Positions 19,163-27,294 of a stretch of DNA of 64,000 nucleotides are shown piece after piece. The translations under genes and the position numbers were made by a program. The stretch spans positions 930,001-994,000 of the forward strand of contig NZ_PGFH01000001.1 in assembly GCF_002797685.1 (NCBI RefSeq), given 5' to 3'. The notes beneath the pieces are model-generated. The model searched no databases, had not been told where the DNA came from, and saw nothing but the letters and a program-made list of their open reading frames with translations. Each line of letters opens with the position of its first letter. Position 1 is the stretch's first letter. This DNA is from Salinibacterium amurskyense. Lineage in GTDB: Bacteria > Actinomycetota > Actinomycetes > Actinomycetales > Microbacteriaceae.

Positions 19163-20884
19163 CTACTTCGCTTCGGTGGCTTCTGCCTCGGCAGGCTTGC
19201 TGGGGAGGAGGGGAAGTTCAACCCGGAAGGTGGCGCCGCCACCGGGCGTCTCAAGGGCCTGCACGGTGCCCTTGTGGGCGCTGACGATGGCCGACACGAT
19301 AGCGAGTCCCAGTCCACTGCCGCCGGTATCGCGGTTGCGTGAGCTGTCGGCACGCCAGAAGCGCTCGAAGACCTTGCTGCGAATCTGCTCCGGGATGCCC
19401 TCGCCGTGGTCGATGACCGAGAGCACAGCCATCTGGCGCTCATGGTCGACGCCCACGCCGATCTCAACAGGCGTGTCGGTGGTGAAACGAAGTGCGTTCG
19501 TCACGAGGTTGGTGAGCACCTGGCGAATCTTGTTTTCCTCGGCCATGACGACGGCGTTGAGGTCTTTTGGCACGGGAGCGATCGCTTGCGTGATGCGAGC
19601 GGCGGCCTTGGCGACGGCAGCAGACTTCTTGCGCGAGGCCAGTCGTGAGAGACGAGCTCCGGCAGCGGCGATGGGGCCAGTGGCGAGAGCGGCGACGCCA
19701 CGCGACGGCGTGCTGGGGGCTGGATCTGAGCTCTCGGGGAGCGTGATGACCTTAGTGTCGGTGTCTTCATCGTCGTTCAGGTGTGGCTTGACCACAGCAT
19801 CCGAGTCGATACGGGGGTTCGTGTTGATGACCGTGACGACGCGACCAGTGGAGGCCCGAGCATCCATCGCGGCATCGTTAGCGAGGGGCAGAAGATCAAC
19901 TTCGGTCAACTGCAGAGGCTTAGTTTCGTCAATGCGAGCCAGCTCGAGGAGGTCTTCAACCAAACCACCCATGCGGATGGCTTCCTTCTCGATGCGTTCC
20001 ATGGCCTGAGCGACGTCATCAGACTTCGTGATCGCGCCCATGCGGTAGAGCTCGGCGTAACCGCGCACGGTCACAAGGGGAGTGCGCAGTTCGTGGCTCG
20101 CGTCACCGACAAAGCGGCGCATCTGGTCGATCGTGCGGGCACGATCGGCAAAAGCTCGATCGATTCGACCCAGCATGGAGTTGAGGGAGCGGTTGAGGCG
20201 CCCCACTTCGGTATTGGGCGTTGCCACAGAAAGTCGTTGGTCGAAGTCACCCTCGGCGAAACGTGCCGCGGTGGCTTCCACTTCGCGCAGCGGTGCAAAG
20301 GTCGAAGTCACCAAAAGCCGGGTGAGCGCGCCGCCGACAATGACCACGGTCAAGCCGAAGAACAGGAAGATGGCGGCATAGCGAGCAACGATCGCGTTGG
20401 AATCGCCGAGGTCGCGCGCGATCACGATCGTGACGAAGTCAGGGCCGATCGTGCTAATCGCGGGGTAAGCAATGACGCGCCATTGGCCTCCGATGGAGGT
20501 GCTGGGCAGCGTGAACTCGCTTGTTTGGGAGCTGGCGACGGCAATCGTGATGCCATCAAGAACGGGGCGTGCGGCATCCTCTTCACGGCTGTTGCAGCGC
20601 ATGCTGCCATCGTGGTTGAGAACGGCGAAGTACAGGTCGTTGGGCAGTCGAGAAACACTGCACTGCGGGTCTTTAGTGGTGCCCGTGTACTGGATGCGGC
20701 CGTCGAGATCGTCGGCGGCAGCACTGATCTTTTCGTCAGTTTGCTGCAGCAGGTAGTCCCGCAGCACGGCAGCGGTGCCCACGCCTGCGACGAGGAGCCC
20801 CATGGTCAGCAGAAGCACCGTGACTCCGGTGACCTTCGTGCGAAGCGAGATGCGGCTCCACGCGTCGGGGATGTTCTCCTGCAT
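19163..20884 (-). CDS. two-component sensor histidine kinase (HAMP/HisKA)
   Basis: A 573-residue membrane kinase. TM1 is at about 20-42, an extracellular sensor at 43-167, TM2 at 168-190, and HAMP at about 190-245. The HisKA phospho-acceptor is H264 in DASHELRTPL. The ATPase has its N-box at 451-465 (NKIRQVLTNLVTNAL), G1 DHGEGIP and G2 GGSGLGLAI. Unusually, about 80 extra residues (358-440) split the ATPase domain before the N-box: first acidic, then proline/serine, then basic-helical. The response regulator gene lies 91 bases upstream on the same strand. The stimulus is unknown. Confidence 0.92.
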   Translation of the reverse strand: MQENIPDAWSRISLRTKVTGVTVLLLTMGLLVAGVGTAAVLRDYLLQQTDEKISAAADDLDGRIQYTGTTKDPQCSVSRLPNDLYFAVLNHDGSMRCNSREEDAARPVLDGITIAVASSQTSEFTLPSTSIGGQWRVIAYPAISTIGPDFVTIVIARDLGDSNAIVARYAAIFLFFGLTVVIVGGALTRLLVTSTFAPLREVEATAARFAEGDFDQRLSVATPNTEVGRLNRSLNSMLGRIDRAFADRARTIDQMRRFVGDASHELRTPLVTVRGYAELYRMGAITKSDDVAQAMERIEKEAIRMGGLVEDLLELARIDETKPLQLTEVDLLPLANDAAMDARASTGRVVTVINTNPRIDSDAVVKPHLNDDEDTDTKVITLPESSDPAPSTPSRGVAALATGPIAAAGARLSRLASRKKSAAVAKAAARITQAIAPVPKDLNAVVMAEENKIRQVLTNLVTNALRFTTDTPVEIGVGVDHERQMAVLSVIDHGEGIPEQIRSKVFERFWRADSSRNRDTGGSGLGLAIVSAIVSAHKGTVQALETPGGGATFRVELPLLPSKPAEAEATEAK

Positions 20885-20975
20885 GATCTGAACGGTACCT
20901 TGCGTGGCTGGGAATCGGGAACAAATATGGCCAGCCCGACGCCCTAGTTGGTGTCGAGCTGGCCATCAGAGATGG

Positions 20976-21668
20976 TTACGGCTTAGCGGCCTTGAGCATG
21001 TAGCCGAAGCCACGCTTGGTCTGGATGATCGGCTCTTCGGTGTGCTGATCCAGCTTGCGGCGCAGGTAGGAGATGTAGCTCTCTACGATGCCGGCATCGC
21101 CGTTGAAGTCGTACTCCCAGACGTGGTCGAGGATCTGAGCCTTCGAGAGCACGCGGTTGGGGTTGAGCATGAGGTAGCGCAGCAGCTTGAACTCGGTGGG
21201 GCTGAGCTCGATCTGTTCGCTGCCGATCGACACTTCGTGAGTGTCCTGGTCCATGGTGAGGTCGCCGGCGCGGATGATCGTCTCTTCGTCATCCTGCATG
21301 GTGCGGCGCAGAATCGCCTTGATGCGCGCCACGATCTCGTCGAGGCTAAACGGCTTGGTGACGTAGTCATCGCCGCCGACGGTGAGACCCATGATCTTGT
21401 CTTCGGTGTCGTCCTTAGCCGTCAAGAACAGGATGGGGGAGGTGTAGCCCGAAGCGCGAAGGCGCTTGGTCACTCCGAAACCGTTCATGTCGGGCAACAT
21501 CACGTCGAGGATGATCAGGTCGGGTTCTTCTTCAAGAACTGCCGAGATGGTCTGTGCCCCGCTTCCTACCGCACGCACTGCGAAACCTGCGAAGCGCAGG
21601 CTCGTGGTGAGAAGGTCGCGAATGTTGGGTTCGTCGTCAACAATCAGAATCTTTGGTCCGTCAGCCAT
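20976..21668 (-). CDS. OmpR-family response regulator
   Basis: A 230-residue response regulator with a receiver domain (acidic pair D11-D12, phosphorylated D55 in LIILDVMLPD, then a TAKDD segment and the K of VTKPF). A winged-helix DNA-binding domain follows (SPTEFKLLRYLM, then VESYISYLRRKLD). It resembles the mycobacterial TrcR/MprA-like group. It is followed by its cognate kinase. The interval 21669-21809 upstream is divergent with the small membrane-protein gene and includes an AT-rich stretch near 21755-21770 that may hold promoters. Confidence 0.93.
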   Translation of the reverse strand: MADGPKILIVDDEPNIRDLLTTSLRFAGFAVRAVGSGAQTISAVLEEEPDLIILDVMLPDMNGFGVTKRLRASGYTSPILFLTAKDDTEDKIMGLTVGGDDYVTKPFSLDEIVARIKAILRRTMQDDEETIIRAGDLTMDQDTHEVSIGSEQIELSPTEFKLLRYLMLNPNRVLSKAQILDHVWEYDFNGDAGIVESYISYLRRKLDQHTEEPIIQTKRGFGYMLKAAKP

Positions 21669-21809
21669 GAACCAAGTATCTGCATGTTTCCTGTACGCTG
21701 GCTGATAAGCGTAGGCGTGTCGGCGAGTTGTTCACCTATTCGTTCATTGAGTTTTTATTAATTTTAGACGTAGGGTGGATGAACCGAGATCAGGAACAGG
21801 GGACTGCTG

Positions 21810-22073
21810 ATGAAACGACTTTTCTTCGGAGCGCTGAGTGCTTTCGGTCTGGGAGCGCTCGGTTTCGGCGCGATGGCGCTGCTCGGTACGCTTTCCCGCA
21901 CCTACGACGTTCCCTGGCTCAACGGCGACGGCCTGACTCCAATGTGGCCGATGACGGTCGGCTTCAGCTCGATGTGGCTGATGGCGTTGAGCCTTGCGGT
22001 ACTCATTCTGGTCTCTGTGATCGGTCTTATTCGCGACGTGATCATCAAGCGACGCACCCGGATTCAGGCGTAG
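21810..22073 (+). CDS. small two-helix membrane protein
   Basis: An 87-residue hypothetical protein. The first hydrophobic helix covers about residues 6-27 and the second about 53-75, joined by a loop with YDVPWLNGDG, with a basic C-terminal tail (KRRTR). The ATG at 21810 follows AGGGGA at good spacing. I do not recognise the family. It is divergent from the response regulator and may be regulated by it, which is only a positional guess. Confidence 0.7.
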   Translation: MKRLFFGALSAFGLGALGFGAMALLGTLSRTYDVPWLNGDGLTPMWPMTVGFSSMWLMALSLAVLILVSVIGLIRDVIIKRRTRIQA

Positions 22074-22105
22074 AGCCGGACGGGTGCTGAGGATTCGGCT
22101 CGCTG

Positions 22106-23755
22106 CTAGGCGGTCAGATCTGCGGCATCCAGAATCGTGTAGCTGTAGCCCTGCTCGGCCAAGAACCGCTGGCGGTTTTGTGCGAAGTCTTGATCGACGG
22201 TGTCGCGCGCGACGAGCGTGTAGAAGTTGGCGGGCAAGCCGCTTTCTTTCGGGCGCAGCAGGCGACCAAGGCGCTGAGCTTCTTCTTGGCGCGAGCCAAA
22301 CGAGCCGCTGACTTGGATGGCAACGGTCGCCTCGGGCAGGTCGATGGAGAAGTTGGCAACCTTGGAGACCACCAACACCTTCGTGATGCCTTCGCGGAAT
22401 TCTTGGTACAGGCGTTCGCGCTCGACAACGGGCGTGGAACCGGTGAGCTGGGGCGCGTTCAACTGAGTAGCGAGGGTGTCGATCTGATCAAGGTATTGGC
22501 CGATCACGAGAATACGTTCGCCCTCGTGCTTCTTCACGAGCGCGCGCACCACATCGATCTTGGCGGGCGCGGCAGCCGCGAGCCGGAACCGTTCGTCGTC
22601 AGCCGAGGCTGCGTATTCGAGACGGTCGCTTTCAGGCAGGTCGACGCGAACTTCGTAGCAGCTCGCGGGGGAGATAAAGCCTTGAGCCTCAATCTCTTTC
22701 CACGGCGCATCGAAGCGCTTCGGGCCGATGAGGGAGAACACGTCACCCTCGCGACCGTCTTCGCGTACAAGAGTCGCGGTCAAGCCGAGGCGGCGACGCG
22801 CTTGCAAATCGGCGGTGAGTTTGAAGACAGGGGCGGGCAGCAAGTGAACCTCGTCGTACACGACAAGACCCCAGTCGAGAGCATCCAGCAAAGCGAGGTG
22901 AGCGTATTCGCCCTTTCGCTTGGCCGTAAGAATTTGGTAGGTCGCGATCGTGACCGGCAAGATCTCCTTGGTCTGCCCCGAATACTCACCGACCTCTTCT
23001 TCAGTGAGGGTGGTGCGCTTCAGGATCTCGGCACGCCACTGGCGAGCCGACACCGTGTTCGTGACCAAAATCAGCGTCGTGGTCTTGCTTTGAGCCATAG
23101 CGCCCAGACCCACAAGGGTCTTTCCAGCACCACAGGGCAGAACGACTACGCCAGAACCGTGCTCGAAAAAGTTGTCGATGGCGTGCTGTTGGTATTCGCG
23201 CAGGCCCCAGCCCGCGGCATCCAGAGCAATCTCATGGGGCGTGCCGGGGGTGTAGCCGGCGTTGTCTTCAGCGGGCCAGCCGAGCTTGAGCAGCTCTTGC
23301 TTCAACTGGCCACGGGCCCACGCCTGCACAACGAAAGTGTGATCGCCGCGGCGTTCGAACAAGAGGCTCGCGACCTTCTTGGCGCGCGTAATCTCACGCA
23401 GCACGGCCGGGTCGGTTGCGGTCAGAGTGAGGGCACCATCGTCGTCGCGGTCGATGACGAGGCGACCATAGCGGCCAACCGTCTCGGCGATGTCGACGCT
23501 AACGCTCTGCGGAATCGGAAACTTCGAGTACTTTTCGAGCGTCTCCAGCATCGCCGGAGCATCGTGGCCAGCCGCGCGCGCATTCCACAGCCCTAGGCGC
23601 GTGATGCGGTAGGTGTGAATGTGCTCGGGCGCGCGCTCGAGCTCAGCGAACACCGCCAAGTCATGGCGAGCGTCTTCCGCCAAAGGGTGGGCGACCTCCA
23701 GCAGAACCGTGCGGTCAGACTGCACGATCAGGGGTCCGTCGGGTGCTGCGTTCAT
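22106..23755 (-). CDS. XPB/Ssl2-type DNA repair helicase
   Basis: A 549-residue SF2 helicase of the bacterial XPB family. An N-terminal damage-recognition-like region covers about 1-180. Walker A is G209-AGKT, the DEVH box is 301-304, motif III is LTATLVR, and the C-terminal helicase domain has QRLGRLLRPKE. XPB homologues in mycobacteria unwind DNA 3'-5'. The gene upstream (24 bases away, same strand) encodes a helicase-associated-domain protein, and the pair is conserved in actinobacteria. The role in repair is inferred from family. Confidence 0.93.
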   Translation of the reverse strand: MNAAPDGPLIVQSDRTVLLEVAHPLAEDARHDLAVFAELERAPEHIHTYRITRLGLWNARAAGHDAPAMLETLEKYSKFPIPQSVSVDIAETVGRYGRLVIDRDDDGALTLTATDPAVLREITRAKKVASLLFERRGDHTFVVQAWARGQLKQELLKLGWPAEDNAGYTPGTPHEIALDAAGWGLREYQQHAIDNFFEHGSGVVVLPCGAGKTLVGLGAMAQSKTTTLILVTNTVSARQWRAEILKRTTLTEEEVGEYSGQTKEILPVTIATYQILTAKRKGEYAHLALLDALDWGLVVYDEVHLLPAPVFKLTADLQARRRLGLTATLVREDGREGDVFSLIGPKRFDAPWKEIEAQGFISPASCYEVRVDLPESDRLEYAASADDERFRLAAAAPAKIDVVRALVKKHEGERILVIGQYLDQIDTLATQLNAPQLTGSTPVVERERLYQEFREGITKVLVVSKVANFSIDLPEATVAIQVSGSFGSRQEEAQRLGRLLRPKESGLPANFYTLVARDTVDQDFAQNRQRFLAEQGYSYTILDAADLTA

Positions 23756-23779
23756 CCGACCAACCTTACGCGCGGTTGC

Positions 23780-25648
23780 TTAGCGTTCGGTGGTCGCTTC
23801 CACCGAAACGATGCTCGTGAGCGGCAGCGTTCGCTCGATGTCGGCCGCACGGTCGAGCCCGCGCATCCGGCCAGCAGCAACACTCGACGGTTCGAGCGTG
23901 TATTCGACCTCGCGGTCATCCGGCATTCTGACGGTCACTCGAAGCAATAGCTTGTTGCGGATGGCGACCTCAATTTGCCGCGACAGCCAGGCTTGGTCTT
24001 CGTCGCCGGTTGCCCCGCCTTGGCCGTTGCGCAGTTTGGCGAGCAACTTTTCGGGGGCGGAGTCGTGTGCCTCGTCGGGCGTGGCGGTGCTCACTTGATC
24101 GCGGCGCAGCGACAGAATCTGCCCGTCAGCGTCTTCGGCCGCTACCGGGTAGCGGGCATCGCTGAGCGCCCAAAATAGCTGCTCGACGCCGAAGCGCGAG
24201 ACGAGCTGGGCGCCTTCTTTGCGCAAACCAAAGGGCCCGAAATTGGGGTCAACGGCGATTGACTGCAGAGTGACGGGGTCGGGCGAAGACACATAGCTTC
24301 CGCTGGCGCCGTGCAGACCGACGCGCACCAGACCGTGGCGAGCTGCGGCTTCGCTGAGCAAATACTCCACCGGCTGCGGAACACCCGTTAGCGAAATCTC
24401 GGCCAAGAAGCTGCGCATGCCCTCGAGCGTTTCGCCGAGCGTCATCGCGTGATGCAGGCTCGAGCGGGAGATGCGATAGGTGGATGCCAGAGCGCGCGTC
24501 TCCACATCGGCGATCACGCGCAGCCGGGCATCCAGTTGCGGGGCCAACGGACCGGGCGAGATCACGGTGAGGTCGGGCTGAACGTAGACCTGATGTACTT
24601 CGCGCGGAAAGAGTTCCGCCATCACCGCTGCAGCCTCGGCGGGCGTGCGGGTGAGTAGTGCGATTCCCGCGCTGCTCGGCAACTGCTCGGCAGTGACTCC
24701 CAAGAGGTGGGCGTCACGGGCGTAGCGGCGAAGCCGTTCGAGCATCGCGTCGACTCCGGCGGGGAACAGCCAGCGTACGTAGTCTTCGACTCCGCTGCCC
24801 CAGAAGCTCTGCACGCGGTCAGCGAGGATCATGCGGATGTTGTCGGGCACGCCCTGGTGCCAAGCCTCGGCCAGGTACACCCAGCGTTCGGCCGCGCCGA
24901 GGGACATCCACTCGGTGGCGTCGGCGGTGGGCATCCATTGCGCATTTGTGGTGGCGATGAGGCCAGCACGTTCGGCAATGTCGACCAGGCCGGCGATCTT
25001 CTCGAGAGGAACGGACATGGCTACTGCCAGGCGCTTGGAATCAGGAAGCGAGACGCCGCCGCGGGCCAAATCGCGCACAGGACTCGACCGAAGCTGGTTG
25101 ATGAGCTCGGTCACCTCGTTGGTGGTGGCGAAAGCGTTCTCCGCCGCAATGCTGTCGGTGCTGTCGCGCTGAGAGGGTTCAACCGAGGTCAGCGTTGATG
25201 GCGGTGGGGTCTCTAGCAATTCGCCCGTGGTGGGAAGGTCATCGAAGGGCCAGCCTGCAAGATGGTCAGTAACGCCATCAGGGGCGCTGTACCGGCCACC
25301 GCGGTGGATAAGCAGCGCGAGGCTCACGAGGCGGTCTAAGCGTCGCTGAACGGCGACCTCATCTGCACCGAAGTGTCCGAGGGCGGCGGCGACCTCAGAA
25401 GCGGAGAGCGACGTCGTGTCGGCAACAACCGCGAGCGTGGCCAGGGTGGGACGGTCGAGCTTGCTCAAGACCCGTTCGACCGACGTGGGCTGCTGCAGGG
25501 CATCCGCGAGGTCAAAGAAGTCGCTGACAGAGTTGGCACGCACAACGCGCGAGCGCAACAACTCAAGAAGGTGGCTGTCGTCTAGTGCGCGCAATTGTGC
25601 GGCGAGCAGCAGAGCGGCATCGCTAATTGTGGCCATTCCTGTACTCAC
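23780..25648 (-). CDS. helicase-associated domain protein (partner of XPB)
   Basis: A 622-residue protein of the helicase C-terminal/XPB-N-terminal-like domain family. It is predicted soluble, with winged-helix-like repeats early and a central segment FPREVHQVYVQPDLTVISPGPL that marks the XPB N-terminal-like domain. No nucleotide-binding motif is present. A GTG at 25648 opens the frame; an ATG four codons later is equally possible. It overlaps the end of the small membrane gene upstream. It is probably cotranscribed with the XPB helicase and may be its regulatory or nuclease-like partner, by analogy with archaeal XPB-Bax1, though I see no nuclease motif. Confidence 0.8.
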   Translation of the reverse strand: MSTGMATISDAALLLAAQLRALDDSHLLELLRSRVVRANSVSDFFDLADALQQPTSVERVLSKLDRPTLATLAVVADTTSLSASEVAAALGHFGADEVAVQRRLDRLVSLALLIHRGGRYSAPDGVTDHLAGWPFDDLPTTGELLETPPPSTLTSVEPSQRDSTDSIAAENAFATTNEVTELINQLRSSPVRDLARGGVSLPDSKRLAVAMSVPLEKIAGLVDIAERAGLIATTNAQWMPTADATEWMSLGAAERWVYLAEAWHQGVPDNIRMILADRVQSFWGSGVEDYVRWLFPAGVDAMLERLRRYARDAHLLGVTAEQLPSSAGIALLTRTPAEAAAVMAELFPREVHQVYVQPDLTVISPGPLAPQLDARLRVIADVETRALASTYRISRSSLHHAMTLGETLEGMRSFLAEISLTGVPQPVEYLLSEAAARHGLVRVGLHGASGSYVSSPDPVTLQSIAVDPNFGPFGLRKEGAQLVSRFGVEQLFWALSDARYPVAAEDADGQILSLRRDQVSTATPDEAHDSAPEKLLAKLRNGQGGATGDEDQAWLSRQIEVAIRNKLLLRVTVRMPDDREVEYTLEPSSVAAGRMRGLDRAADIERTLPLTSIVSVEATTER

Positions 25649-25889
25649 GTTGGCGGCGGCGCCCGTTCAGCACCACAAGGGTGATGATGAACACCACGCC
25701 CAAAGGCAAGGCAAATTGAGGCATAGTTATCACAGCGGGCCATACACCGTTATCGAATTCGGTTTGGCCCAGTGCAGTAGCTACGACTACGGCAACAAAG
25801 CTAAGCACGGCGAGTGCGATCGAGAAGGCGACGAGGTAGGCGAGCACACGCTCGATACGAAGGTCGCGTTCAGTTGAGTGATTTGTCAC
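25623..25889 (-). CDS. small two-helix membrane protein
   Basis: An 88-residue hypothetical protein with two hydrophobic helices (about 14-38 and 52-74) and a basic tail (NGRRRQREYRNG). The GTG at 25889 is chosen because a TATCCT hexamer ends seven bases upstream, indicating a leaderless message; the longer frame to 25967 would run into the cold-shock gene's control region. Its 3' end overlaps the start of the helicase partner gene by 26 bases, so they are probably coupled. Function unknown. Confidence 0.65.
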   Translation of the reverse strand: MTNHSTERDLRIERVLAYLVAFSIALAVLSFVAVVVATALGQTEFDNGVWPAVITMPQFALPLGVVFIITLVVLNGRRRQREYRNGHN

Positions 25890-25953
25890 GTAGACAAGGA
25901 TACGCGCCCGTTTACGTTCTAAGCTTGAGTCACGATTACAAAGGAGCATGCCC

Positions 25954-26337
25954 ATGCCTACCGGCAAGGTTAAGTTTTACGACGACGAGAAGGGTTTTGG
26001 CTTCATCATGAGTGATGAAGGCCAAGAGGTCTTCTTGCACGCCTCAGCGCTGCCCGCGGGCACGACTGGGGTCAAGGCGGGTACTCGCCTTGAGTTCGGT
26101 ATCGCTGACGGAAAGAAGGGTGCTCAGGCGCTCTCTGTTCGAGTCATGGATGCTCCTGCGAGCATGACAAAGATCAACCGCAAGCCCGCCGATGACATGG
26201 CCGTGATCATTGAAGATCTCGTCAAGCTCATGGACGGCATTGGTTCCGGCCTCAAGCGGGGGCGTTACCCCGACAAGGCGCACGGCGCCAAAATTGCCTC
26301 AATGCTGCGAAAGGTAGCGGACGAACTCGATGCCTAA
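25954..26337 (+). CDS. cold-shock domain protein with C-terminal extension
   Basis: A 127-residue protein. Residues 1-65 are a cold-shock domain with RNP1 (KGFGFI) and RNP2 (VFLHAS) RNA-binding motifs. The remaining 60 residues are a helical extension (ADDMAVIIEDLVKLMDGIGSGL, then HGAKIASMLRKVADELDA) that ordinary CspA proteins lack. The ATG at 25954 has AAGGAG at seven bases; the ATG at 25948 is too close to it. The next gene overlaps by eight bases, so they are cotranscribed. Confidence 0.9.
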   Translation: MPTGKVKFYDDEKGFGFIMSDEGQEVFLHASALPAGTTGVKAGTRLEFGIADGKKGAQALSVRVMDAPASMTKINRKPADDMAVIIEDLVKLMDGIGSGLKRGRYPDKAHGAKIASMLRKVADELDA

Positions 26338-27043
26338 TAGCCAGTACGAAAAGCTCGCTCGGGGAGCACTCCTCGAGATCACCACCGACGCATCGATTGG
26401 CGCGCTCGTTGGTGAGCAGGTCGAGAGCGACGGCATCGTTTCGGTGCTGTTCGCATCGGCTTTGCCGGGCTACCCGGGCTGGAATTGGACAGTGAGCGTC
26501 GCCCACGTCGAAGGCGAAGAGCCGACGGTTCTCGAAGCGGAACTCATGCCGGCCGAAGGCGCACTGCTGTCGCCCGACTGGGTGCCGTGGTCAGAACGTC
26601 TCGCCGAATACAAGGCTGCCCAGGCAGCGAGTGAAGCTGCGGATGCCGAAAAGGCCGCCGCCGACGAAGCTTCAGACGGCGACGAAGACGACGACCTCGA
26701 AGACGACGACGATGAGGATGACGATGCGTTCGGCTCTGCCGTTCTGCACGGCGGAGATCTCGACGGCGTAGACATCGACGCATCCGACGATGAGTCTGAC
26801 GACGACGACGACGACGAAGAAGACGAAGACGACGACGACATCGATGAAGACGAAGATGACGACGACGACATCGATGAAGACGAAGATGACGACGAAGATG
26901 ACGACGACGATGATGACGACCTCGACGGCGACTCCGACGACGACGATGAATCAGACGACGACTACGACACCGGCGCCTTCCGTGGTGGCGACCACGAAGG
27001 CGTCAGCGTCGACGACCTCGACGAGTCAGACGAAGACGACTAG
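26330..27043 (+). CDS. DUF3027-like protein with extreme acidic tail
   Basis: A 237-residue protein. The N-terminal 100 residues carry the DUF3027-type core (GYPGWNWTVSVAHVEGEEP, then LLSPDWVPWSERLAEYK). Residues ~120-237 are almost all Asp and Glu with scattered Ser, interrupted by two similar phrases, SAVLHGGDLDGVD and GAFRGGDHEGVSVD. The DNA of the tail includes a 30-base unit repeated twice. The start overlaps the cold-shock gene. The core family has no known function. Such a tail could bind basic proteins, metal, or mimic DNA. Confidence 0.75.
   Translation: MPNSQYEKLARGALLEITTDASIGALVGEQVESDGIVSVLFASALPGYPGWNWTVSVAHVEGEEPTVLEAELMPAEGALLSPDWVPWSERLAEYKAAQAASEAADAEKAAADEASDGDEDDDLEDDDDEDDDAFGSAVLHGGDLDGVDIDASDDESDDDDDDEEDEDDDDIDEDEDDDDDIDEDEDDDEDDDDDDDDLDGDSDDDDESDDDYDTGAFRGGDHEGVSVDDLDESDEDD
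26831..26890 (+). repeat. 30-bp in-frame direct repeat in acidic tail
   Basis: An identical 30-base unit at 26831-26860 and 26861-26890 encodes DDDIDEDEDD twice. It suggests recent slippage expansion of the acidic tail. Confidence 0.9.
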
Positions 27044-27285
27044 CGAGACTGCTTTCCGCGCCTCACGTGCGTGTACAGCAGCCCGATAAGACCGAGAACC
27101 AGCCCGGCAACAGCAGTCCACAGCCACCAGAGGTTGCCGGCCTCGTTGAGCGGCTCGATAAAGAGCAGCAACAGAGCGAGGCCGAGCACCCACAACGCCA
27201 TTCCGACGAGCATCGCCTTGCGGTCGTCGGTCTGCACCGGCTCAGGGTCGGGCCGGCGCTCTGAGTCTTTCAACCAGATACGCAC
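27040..27285 (-). CDS. DUF2530 membrane protein
   Basis: An 81-residue actinobacterial DUF2530 protein. The N-terminal phrase WLKDSERRPDPEPVQTDDRK is the family signature. Two transmembrane helices follow at about 25-44 and 52-72, with a basic end. Its function is unknown. It converges with the acidic protein gene and overlaps its last four bases. The start is ATG at 27285, close downstream of serC on the same strand. Confidence 0.88.
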   Translation of the reverse strand: MRIWLKDSERRPDPEPVQTDDRKAMLVGMALWVLGLALLLLFIEPLNEAGNLWWLWTAVAGLVLGLIGLLYTHVRRGKQSR

Positions 27286-27294
27286 GGTTTCAGA

